Origin: Ancylostoma caninum
Taxonomy: Eukaryota; Nematoda; Chromadorea; Rhabditida; Ancylostomatidae
DNA: 64,000 bases
Assembly (NCBI GenBank): GCA_037903475.1
Contig: JBAJFG010000041.1
Coordinates: forward strand, 1,736,001-1,800,000
Direction: 5' to 3'
Every line of letters starts with the position of its first letter. The stretch's first letter is position 1. Under the pieces are notes generated by a model, which was not told the origin of the DNA, made no database searches, and saw nothing but the letters and a program-made list of their open reading frames with translations. Made by a program: the position numbers and the translations under genes. Below are positions 35,761 to 45,600 of the stretch, piece by piece.

Positions 35761-36935
35761 GTTATCGGTGCACACGATTTCCGCCATTGTTGGATATTTC
35801 GAATGGCAAGAGAAAGTCAATTGGGCTCCAGTTATGCAGTTGTAGCATCCACTAACGGGTGAAGCGGTGATTTCACAGTCCTCATCGTTGACGATATTTG
35901 CCGCATTCCATTCTCCAGTTGTCGTTATGATCAAATCTACGACGGATTCGCCTTCTTCGCCATGACAACAAAACGATAGGCAGCTTGGAAGTACAACTCC
36001 AACACGTCATACTGCAGTGCAATCCTGCTGTTCTGTTCTTTACAAGAGATGCCAGCATGATAACAGAATCAGACAAACGATGTCACTTTGCTGGTTCTTG
36101 CTCATCAGACACGTGCGCACATACAAGCACAAGATCATATGTTCCGGAGCTGCATAACACATATGAGTTTCCCGGAACTTCACGATGTACATCATCATGT
36201 GGAAGCGTTGGATGCGGATGTCTGCTACCCATACCAGGATGCCTTTTCTCTCGTTCCTTTGCCAAGCCGCGAAATGAGAAAGTGTACCAGATTTTCAATT
36301 GCCCCACATGGGAAGAATCGGCAATCATGAAATACACTTACAGTGCGAAAGGAGAACGAGAAAACAAAATCGTAAGGATTGGGGCTCAAGCCACTCACGA
36401 GGAAAAGGATGGGAATATCACGCTGGAGTTCATAACAACGCCAGCTGTTCCACTTCTAAGCACGGTATTCCTGCGAGCGGTAAATACCAGAAACCGGGAA
36501 ACCTCCACAGTCGACAAAAATGACGTATTTGCTCTGAGATGTCCAACGATGGAAAGTGCGCGAAACCTTTCCCTCTGCCACATTGAAGACACGTGCGAAT
36601 GTTTTCCCACTGATACAGAAGCCAACTGTCGGTGCAGAAACACAAACATAACGGAGAAGATCAGTTCGATGGACAGCAGACTACCATTATCCACACCCGT
36701 CGTTCAACTGCAACAAGCAAGTGGAACAATACTTGCGGTCAGTCACAAATCCGTCGTAGATTTGATCATAACGACAACTGGAGAATGGAATGCGGCAAAT
36801 ATCGTCAACGATGAGGACTGTGAAATCACCGCTTCACCCGTTAGTGGATGCTACAACTGCATAACTGGAGCCCAATTGACTTTCTCTTGCCATTCGAAAT
36901 ATCCAACAATGGCGGAAATCGTGTGCACCGATAAC
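35761..36935. repeat. 188-bp inverted duplication inside the envelope region
   Basis: 35,761-35,948 is the exact reverse complement, by eye, of 36,748-36,935, with a 799-bp spacer. The right arm lies in the open envelope frame; the left arm is out of place and interrupts coding. Simple excision of the left arm does not rejoin the flanking frames, so the event also lost or altered bases. Confidence 0.9.
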
Positions 36936-37298
36936 ATGTTCGCAGCACTATGCGACAGATTCACAGCACAGACTGTAGCAACTTTACACTCAACTGCCGC
37001 AAACTTCGTCGACCAATGCAAAGTCAGATGTGGCAGAAGTGTGAACGCTTTCAACATTACTGGCACGTTGGCATACCATCCCCACATGGAAGTGGTGCGG
37101 TTCTTCAACGACACCGAAGAAGCGTCATATGTCAACATGTACAACTACCCGGATATTGGACACATCATCAGCGTCGCGCTATCGTCATGGAAGACGATCG
37201 TCGTAGCTGTTGTGGCACTCGTAGTGCTAATAGGCATCACAGCCCTTTGTCTCCCGAGAATAATCGGGAAATTGTTTTTTTTGTTGTTGTTGTTTTGA
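35949..37298 (+). pseudogene. phlebovirus-type (class II fusion) envelope glycoprotein region of the BEL element, cut off from its 5' part
   Basis: The frame is open from within 35,949-35,985 to a stop at 37,298 and covers about 440 residues. The Cys-dense block at about 36,080-36,250 resembles the fusion-loop region of the phlebovirus glycoprotein G2 family. Several N-glycosylation sequons follow, and a membrane anchor lies at about 37,180-37,260 with a short basic tail. In related elements this glycoprotein would mediate membrane fusion of extracellular particles. Here the duplication at 35,761-35,948 disconnects it from the upstream polyprotein, and no independent start was identified. Confidence 0.75.
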
Positions 37299-37534
37299 AT
37301 TGTTAATAGTGTGATGTGTCCAAAAATATGATAATTGTATTTGCAAGAAATTTGCATGTGAAAATGTGATATATATGTACTTTGCCTATGTTTACGATGA
37401 AACGTTGTAAGTTTTTATAGACTTTCATGAATTGTCATCAACATGTTAACGAAAGTATTTATATTTGTTGTTTTTTTTTCTTCTCATCTTGTTGTGTCAT
37501 TGTCATCCTGACAATTTTCCTCGTTGGCCCGGAG

Positions 37535-37890
37535 TGTTGATGATTTATAAATCATCAACCTTATATTTCTTATAACTTTTAGAATCAAAGATCAATTGTG
37601 TATTTACCTATGAGCTATTTCTTGCCAGAAGTTGTACTCAGGTATCTAATCACTCAACTTAGAGTGACAATTGAGCAGTCGGGGTCGACCCTTAGCGCGG
37701 CACCCCTTTGTATCGTTATATCCATTGGCACTTTAGCCACAGCAGTTCCTTATCGGGTCAACCCCGCCCATTTCTGGGTGCATAAAAGGGGCGCCCGAAT
37801 GTATATTGTACTCGTCTGTATTATCTACCGTGTGCGGGAATAAATCTGTGATTCCCAGTCGTCCACCCCATCACTTGGCTGCCCTACAAA
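37535..37890 (+). repeat. 3' LTR of the BEL element
   Basis: Identical to the 5' LTR apart from one C/T difference at the position equivalent to 37,611. The polyadenylation signal AATAAA lies near its end. A clear polypurine tract is not obvious directly upstream; the adjacent bases read TTGGCCCGGAG. Confidence 0.95.
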
Positions 37891-37895
37891 AGATA

Positions 37896-38306
37896 CCAAC
37901 AGGCATTGATTTGAAGGATATGACCGGAACTGAGAAGACGAAGAGAAACGAGACCAATCATTTCTTCATGCGGTAGGCCGTCAGATAGAATCAGCTGGTT
38001 CCTCGTCGAGATTCTTTCACCACTCCTGCACAATGGTCGGATACAATCTGCAGGCACGCAAGCACATCCACGCATACACGCATGAACATACCCACGCGGT
38101 GACAGAAGGTATGAATCGTTCCGACGCTACAGAGACAGATAGTCCATCTCATGAATCCACCCGCGTCTCAGGGCAGGCACAAGGTCGCGTTTAGGCCGCG
38201 ATTAGCCCCCTTTCCGCTACCTGGGGACGCGTCACGTAGTCTCGCGGCTAATCGGCTGGGATCCCTCAATGAGGGAGATCCGTGGAGCTCCACCTTTAGC
38301 TACATT
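37896..38306. other. right flank of the BEL element, no gene recognised
   Basis: Short frames only. If the BEL element is removed, the flanking plus-strand sequence stays open for about 45 codons across the junction, ending at a TAG near 37,976, which is too short to argue for a disrupted gene. Confidence 0.3.
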
Positions 38307-38434
38307 TATGTATCGGAGTTCGATCCGGTCGGATAAGAAAGGATACGTATCGATCCGCGTCGGGTAGATACGGGTGGGTATCGATACGGATCTTTTGTTA
38401 TCCTACCGGATACCGGATCGACTCTAATGCACTA
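38307..38434. mobile_element. short palindromic MITE (GATCCGGTCGGAT family), copy 1
   Basis: Ends TATGTATCGGAGTTCGATCC and TAGTGCATTAGAGTCGATCC (reverse-complemented right end) flank a core with GTATCGATACGGAT motifs. A second copy is at 44,451-44,572. TA at both edges suggests a Tc1/mariner-type target. Confidence 0.6.
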
Positions 38435-38596
38435 TAAAAGAAGCTTCTGCTAGCTTCCTAGCAAGGAAAGTCGTACGCTCCAATACCAAATTTTGCCCTC
38501 AAAATAGGCGTTTTTGACCGTTTTTTTTTCAGATTTTAAGCACATCACTGGAATCAGCGCGTTGATTAGGACCAGATTCCGTTGATATGCGGATAC

Positions 38597-38873
38597 CAGT
38601 GGCGGACGCAGGGGGGGGGGGGGCGCCCCCCCCCCCGAGAATGGGTCGCCAAATTTTCGAAATTACTTTACAATACAAATAAAAATCTTGTGTTAGTTTA
38701 TTTTTAATTGTTTATTTTTATTATTATTTTTAATATATTTTTTATTTATTGTTTATTATTATAATTAATATTATTATTAATTTTATTTTCCGTCTGGGTC
38801 CCCAAAACGGCGGAGACCCCACTTTTCTTCCCACGCCCCCCCCCCCTCCCGCCCACTTTCTGCGTCCGCCACT
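38597..38873. mobile_element. 277-bp hAT-type MITE with perfect 8-bp target duplication
   Basis: Terminal inverted repeats CAGTGGCGGACGCAG and its exact complement bound the element. GCGGATAC occurs at both flanks (38,589-38,596 and 38,874-38,881). The interior has C/G homopolymers and an AT-rich centre and is non-coding. Eight-base duplications and CAGTG ends are characteristic of the hAT superfamily. Confidence 0.92.
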
Positions 38874-39317
38874 GGCGGATACCCGTCATGAGGTGATACA
38901 CTGCCTTTAACTCATCATCCTCGTGTACGACTTGCTGCACATTCTACACATCTTCCATGGATGAAGCCAGCCAACCCCTTGCGGGTAGGCAATGCACGTC
39001 CTTTAGCATGGACATGAGAACAAATCACTCTTTCCAAAACTGGAGTAACCCTTGCTCAGTATCGTTGCAGGAAGTGGAAGTCTAGGACTGAGTGCAGAAT
39101 TGTACTGACGTTCCCATCCCATGCACCACCGTTGAGCCGGAATATGTTATTGTTCAAGCTAAGGCTTCGAGTTTTCACTGGATCTTCTGTGGGCGTGAAA
39201 AGCTGGCGTATGCCCCACACTCTTCATTCCTCGTGTCGAATTTCGATGGTCGTTCGTCAGCCCGGATGATTTCCCACCTGGACCGCAAACTGTCCACTCC
39301 TCCGTTTGGTCCATAAC

Positions 39318-40376
39318 TAGCCGTATTCCGAACTCCGCTAGGCCAGCCACGCATGGCCCAGTGGCGCATGGCCCTGGCCAAGCGTGCATGGCCCATCGCG
39401 TATGACCCGGTATTCCGGCATGGGCCACTGGCCCTGTCCACAAGCGCGCCGTTTACCACGTTATCTGAAACGTTGTAGGGCAGAAAAATGAACATATGGA
39501 GAGCTGATCACCCAGTATAGGGCGTGAGAGACGTCCTCACTCATGGGATATGCATATGTCAGAAAGGCAGTTCATGTTAGATGCGCGCGTGAGCCCCGCA
39601 TTGAATGCATACACATGTTTGCGTTTGATTTTCAATGAAGATCGGTCAACACTAGTGTGGATTAGGCGAGGTTTACTATGAACACAGTATCTCATAGGAT
39701 CTTCTAAAACTTTGCATAGAAGGGTTGCTTTAGGCGCTGGTCACGATTATTTTGCATGCCAGCTTCGTTTTCTCCCCGAAATCTGCATATTCTCTGAATC
39801 TCCTACCGAAAATGGAGTAACGGTAGAAAATGGATGCGATATTCATAATCAGGGCCCAAAACAACCCTCCTACACAAAATTTGAGAGGACTGCAAGAGAT
39901 TCCATCTCTGCAGTATGCCTACCGTTACCCTATAAAAACTAAGTAGCGGTACAAATTGGATGCAGTTTCCATGTCCAGAACCTCAAGTAACCCCCTAGGC
40001 AAAGTTTGCGCGAGATATTTCACTTCGGAGTTTTGGAGCAGGACTTGCCGAATAGTGCCACTGAATCTTCCCATTTCTACACAGTAACCTTGTTTGATAA
40101 CTGTGCATTGAAATGGAACAGTGCTATGCCATCATTGAAATTATCTGTAGAAAGAGCGATATGAAGATCCTTTTTGGTGAAGGAATGAAAACTACGCATG
40201 AATCCGGACAAAAAACGAAGATTTTGTCGCATGACCCTACCAAAACTAGTGGGCCATGCTTGGCCCAGTGAGCACCGATTTCGAATTGCGCGCGCTGCTC
40301 CCGGAATACGAGGCCATCGTATGTGGCCCAGTTGGCCACGCATGGCCCTGGGCCAAACCGCGCCGGAATACGGCTA
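39318..40376. mobile_element. 1.06-kb inverted-repeat element with TAGCCGTATTCCG ends
   Basis: TAGCCGTATTCCG at the left and CGGAATACGGCTA at the right are perfect complements. Subterminal GGCCCA/TGGCC motifs are dense at both ends. TA could be the target duplication, which would fit Tc1/mariner. Inside lies another repeat family (about 39,700-40,060) that also occurs near 41,700 and 51,400. No transposase frame is seen. Confidence 0.7.
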
Positions 40377-41681
40377 AACATGTGCAGGGAACGCCCACAG
40401 TTCGATCATGATTTTCCCCCGTTCAAACCTTCTCTTTGAGTTTTGATGGCGACTCTGTTTTGCTTTGATTATACCAAGAAATCAGTAATCAAGTGCATGA
40501 CCAATTCTCTACAGCCGGGCACCTGTCCAACCTTAATTTAGGCGTGAATTTAAATGTACTGCTGAGTGCAAGTGCACCATTAGCCTCATATTCGACGTCA
40601 AGACCGCCGGGGATTCGATTTCGACCTATTCTTGCATGGTAGTCTATTGATGTTAAATGTCCTTGATGAACTAGGCAAAGGAGAAATGGCGGAGTCCTTT
40701 CTGGAGATCCGTTATGCATTCACCTCGTCAGCGCATTTGATTTCGCACCCAACATTACGGTTAGAGGGGCCGTGGAGGTTGGGCGGGATTCATCCTGTTG
40801 ATGATGAAGCATTGCTGCAGTTCCCGTCTTTTCGCTCATACTTCATGATTCTCATTTTCCACGGCACAAGATCAATCGTTGTTCCACCCTACCCAACTGG
40901 TTTGCACGCACAGCAATCAATGAACTGTCGTGACTGAAGAGAAATAGATTGGTTAGTTTATTACTCTCTTATAATTTTCTGGGAATTCCCGACGAAGTTT
41001 CCAGTTCTCTCTATTGCTTACTACTACGTACTTACTATCGGGTATTCATTTGTTCTTCTGTTCTGAAGAACATTGTTTTGATGATCCATTTGTTGTGATG
41101 AGTGACTGCAGGAGTAAACATGGTGTTTTCCTTCTCGGGAGGAGTGGGAGGGGGGGGGTAGTCCAGTTTCTTTCTTATTTTTTTTTATTCTCTCACAGTC
41201 GTGCATCCTTTCATGACTCAATCCCAGCTCCATTTTCGAGGTTTCGAAATGCTTGAAGAAACATTCCGCGTAAACTCTCTTCACGCGTTTCTTTCTCCTA
41301 GGTGCTTTTCAGTCTTCTCTTCGTTAAATTGGACGATAATTCTTTCTTGATAATTCTTTGAAATTGTAACCCTGCTCAACCTCCTCTGGTTCTGTAATGC
41401 AATCCAAAGTCGAAAGTTTGCATTCCCTGTATGGAACATTGTTCCCTTTCGGTAATGCGAACTTTTCACTTTGCATTGTAACGCGTGGCGCATTTTCATT
41501 TTGTTCTTCACTACAAGAGTATCCCAGGCTTCTATGTAGTTGTAGCCGGCTGTCCCTCAGTCGGCGAAAGTGGCTTTGAGAGGGTGGGTGTATCCTACAA
41601 GAAGTGGTCGCAGGATTCACCCTGGAAGCCAAAGAGCCCTTCCCTCTCCAATTCCTTTCCCCGCTAAGCTTTCTCGTTGTT
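40377..41681. other. intergenic stretch without a supportable gene
   Basis: Open frames up to about 100 codons occur on both strands but lack domains and exon structure. TTTGCATT/AATGCAAA and CGAAAGT motifs recur in both directions at about 41,390-41,480, suggesting a further small inverted-repeat element. Confidence 0.3.
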
Positions 41682-41908
41682 GAATTATAGGGCACTATTG
41701 GGCTACTTCTGCCCTAAAAATTTCGACGAAAAATTTTTCGCTCAAACTTCGTGTATGGGGATTATCTGAGGTGCTGAACACGAATATCGTATCCCTTTGT
41801 CGGTAGGTTCGTGTCCAGCACCTCAAATAACCTCCTTAGGCGAAGTTTGGGCGGAAAATTTTGCTTCTGATTTTGGGGCAGAACTAGACGGATAGTGCCG
41901 AATTATAT
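41682..41908. mobile_element. 227-bp palindromic MITE
   Basis: The left half (GAATTATAGGGCACTAT... to GAGGTGCTGAACACGAAT) and the reverse complement of the right half (ATAATTCGGCACTATC... to GAGGTGCTGGACACGAA) match along most of their length around 41,795. Related sequence occurs at 39,700-40,060, 51,170-51,660 and near 54,450. Confidence 0.7.
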
Positions 41909-42626
41909 CCTTTCCTTCAAAATTGCCGCTTACCTGCTAACACTCTTCTTATCTTGCCATGACGTTCTCGCTACAATCCAAAGTCGAAAGTTCGCGTCTT
42001 TGTAAGAAAAAACAGACCAGTGTCCAATTTCTGGTGAAGTCATTGGCCAAAAGAGGTGACGTCGAGTGAGCCTATGACCTTTTATAGGGTGCCCCCCCCC
42101 CCCAACTCCCTTTTCGATCTTTCTTCATTAAATGGTAGTATGTAAATTGTCTCCCAAGAGCACGTTCACGTGTTTGGTTTCATACGTTTCCTATGCGCTT
42201 TTCTCACAGTGGTACAATGTTTATGCGCCACCCGGGAAATTGCTCCACAACGACTACATTCAAGCTGTAGTGTCAGTTGTGCGATCTAGGACCACACCGA
42301 CCATATTTGTCGTCCACTCTGTTCTTACGTTTTTTTTTTGATTTTCTGGATGGCTTGTTCTGTGGAATGGTGAAATTTTAGTCAGTAAGCATATTATCCC
42401 ACAAGAAGTAACATTCCTTGCGAAAAAAAAAAACTTCCAAAAGGAAATCTGGATTGCTAAGTGTAATACATGCTTATGTGCGGAATAACGACTAACTGGG
42501 AGAATAGCAATGAAGTGCAGCGGTATCATTAATTCTATGGAAACGGAGATTACCAATTCTTTCCTCGTCCACCTTTCGCTCGCAAATTCTTCTGTTTCGA
42601 ATTTTTATTGACGTCAAGGATATCCA

Positions 42627-42635
42627 CCATTCTAG
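42627..42635 (+). promoter_or_regulatory. candidate trans-splice acceptor of the Kelch gene
   Basis: CATTCTAG ends 15 bp before the ATG at 42,651 without a paired donor, the usual spacing for a spliced-leader acceptor in nematodes. Inference only. Confidence 0.3.
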
Positions 42636-42650
42636 GTTCACCTGTCGTGG

Positions 42651-45600
42651 ATGAGCGGATGGTGTGCGGAGTCGGACTGTCCACCGCGTCGAAGCGCTCG
42701 TTCTCCGGAACGGGACCGAGCTGTTCACCACTTTGTAAATGATCGTTTATCCGGAGAATTCTTCCATAATCTTACGAGCCTTAGAAGGTTGCTAGTTTTG
42801 CTATTACTCCTCATTTCACTCATGATTCGCTGCAACTGTGATGACTACTGTGTTCAGATGTGATGAGTTGTGTGACGTAGTGCTCGAAGCATGTGGTCCG
42901 AGCGATGCCGGTGGCGCAGAATCGGAAAGTGCACCACCGACGATCATTGCAGCTCACAAAGTCGTATTGGCCGCAGCTTGTCCTTATTTTAGGTTAGCTT
43001 TCACTCCTTTAACGTTTTTCTTTCGTTTGTTCTCATTTCTTTTTTAAATTCATTCTTGTAGTGTACGGACATAATTTTCGTTGCGAAAGAGGCAAAAATG
43101 TGCTGAAGTTGGGTCTGAGTTCACATCTTCAAGTGCTTTTGCGGCATTCACGATAACCTGTGCATTTTTCGCCTTCAAGAAAGTAGACATCTCAACGAGC
43201 TTCCTTTTCTAAAGCTTGTACCAATCGATTACACGGCTGTGGCAATCGCTTGGACTACTCGTTTGATCTAACGTAAATCTGGAGGAGTATGACGATAGAT
43301 TACCAAGGAGGGTTGTAAGAGAGTCGAAATTTCTCGTGATAATTTATGGGGCGGTCATGTTTTCATTGGCTGTAAAGGAAGATGGGGTGGGGGTGGGGGT
43401 CATCTATGGGTTGACTTTTTATCATTATTTCGTTTTGATTTTTCAACCCATTCATAATCCATGAGATTTAAACTACTGTCTGCCAAAAGTTTTAGCCAAT
43501 ACAGCAATACCTCTAAACCTTGAGAATTTCTTGAGGTTTTTTTGGAGTTGGACTAGGCTACAGTAATCCATTTCTGTGCGTAAGGTTTAACAAGTAACCG
43601 AAATAAATTTATGTAGTGACGTACATTGACATCTTGCGCGCTCAATGTCTCCGACAATTGTAATAACTCGATCCCAGAACTAGTAGAACTATCCTCATTA
43701 GTCTATATTGGGCGTAGCCAGTTCTGCGAATGGATGGCAGATTTTCAATATGTCGCAGATACTACCATTTGCCGTTAAAACCTTACTATTCGAAGGCATA
43801 TTGTCTCTATCAGTACTTTTTGGTTACATTCTTTCGCTAACCTATGTTATGTGGAGCGATCGCTATGCTTACAGCTAAGACAGACAAGAATTGTTTTTTT
43901 AGAGCAATGTTCACAAGTAATATGGTGGAATCAAACAAGGACAGGATAACTATAAAGGCGAGGATGTCCAATTATTGTTCATTTTTCAGTCTGCTGTTTC
44001 TGCTCATTTCTAATTTGATTTCTTATACACTGTAAACATCTCACTTTCAGGACATTGATGGAGCTACACTTGCATTACTGGTGGAATACATGTATAGTGG
44101 TCGTCTAGATATTGATGAATCAAACGTACAGTGTTTGCTGAGTACCGCTACCATTCTTCAGTTGGCATGTGTACGTGATGCTTGCTCGAGGTGTGTGTTA
44201 AATTGATAGCAAATCGATTCTTTACCGAAACACTCTAGTTTTGCGCATTATTCTATTGTTAAAACGTTCCATAATGGAACTTCCATTGCGTCATGTCTAG
44301 GTATAAGAGTGTCAAATTTTCCTTGAAATTTCAATGACCACATGTAAATGAAAAGAACTGTAACTGTGGCGGAACTGCTTCATTTTTGTACATGTTTTGA
44401 ATTACTGATCACATGCTGTCCTCTACGATATTATTCTTTCACTACATTTGTAGTGCATCGGATTCCGATCCGGTCGGATGACAAAAGACGTACGTATTAC
44501 GTATTGATCTTCGTTATCCAATGATCGGTACGTATCATCTGTTATCCGACCGGATCGGACTCCGATGAACTAACTATAAATGAAGCTTTTGGCTTTCTTT
44601 TTCGATTTCTGGGCTGGTGTTGAATGGTAGCTCTTGAAATTCTCTTTTTTTTTGCTAAAATTTCCTTTTGTTTCAGATTTTTATTAGAACAACTGGATGC
44701 CACTAATTGTTTGGGTATTGCTTCTTTTGCACAAACTCACAATTGTACACAGCTAGCTCATGCGGCACAGATGTTCACTCATCAACATTTTAGGTTTGTT
44801 ACTATTATTGTAAATCTAATAGACTCCATAAATGTCTACTATAGGATGCTGATTGAAAGCGAAGAGATGCTTACGATGGATGAAGCAAGTTTTATGCAAC
44901 TTATCTCAGATGATCGTCTTACAACTGAGGTGGAACGAAAGCTTTCTGATATATTTCCTTATTTTACATGGCCTTTTTTCTTCGTCCTGAACTCTTCCTT
45001 GTGTTATGAATTTCACTTTTGTTTTTCTAGGGAGAAGAAGCCGTGTTTGAAGCTGTAATCAACTGGGTTAAGTACGATCCTTCACGAAAGCCTTCTCTAC
45101 CTAAGTATGTTACGAAAGTCGCTTTCCTACTAAAACGACAATGCTTCTGATTTAGTGTTCTTTCGGCCGTTCGTTTGCCACTTATATCTCAAGAGTTCCT
45201 CCTCGATCGCGCATACCAAGAACCATTGGTAAGCATATGATCACCTTGATCACCTTGAAGTTCTGATTAACTTTGTTCGAAAAAATACTGCTTCGTCTCA
45301 GTTACTGTGTTCAGATTCAAGAGTCACCCGCATGTATAGCAATGCTGTGCTCAGTCTATCACCATATTCTCAAAAAAGAAGTCACACCAGGAATTGCTGC
45401 TAGTTGGGTTCGTCCTCGACAGCCTGTGCCGTTGTCGCAGGTCAGTTTTAAAGTTTCGATTTGGATTGCGATTGACGTTACTCGGAAGCTTTGTTTTCTG
45501 CAGTATTTCTGAAACTGTTTCCATTGCAGCTCATAATGGTTGTTGGAGGGCAAGCTCCGAAGGCTATTTCTTGTGTAGATACGTTCGATCCCGACTCACA

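Larger units (their letters stand above)
27834..37890 (+). mobile_element. BEL/Pao endogenous retrovirus with envelope region (10.06 kb)
   Basis: Two 356-bp LTRs, a 5-bp target duplication (AGATA), a tRNA primer-binding site, a long leader, gag-protease-RT, RNase H-integrase and a two-part envelope region occur in BEL/Pao order. The LTRs differ at one visible position (27,910 C versus 37,611 T), so the insertion is recent. Two lesions look disabling: an in-frame TAG at 32,693-32,695 and an inverted duplication at 35,761-35,948 that interrupts the envelope frame. Otherwise one frame runs from 29,339 to 35,845. Nematode BEL elements with phlebovirus-like envelopes are known (C. elegans Cer retroviruses). 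Confidence 0.95.

Noticed and set aside
35746..35934. Minus-strand frame resembling envelope protein
   Set aside because: It is the inverted arm of the duplication and not an independent antisense gene.
37896..37976. Host gene disrupted by the BEL insertion
   Set aside because: The frame open across the repaired target site is only about 45 codons and unrecognised.
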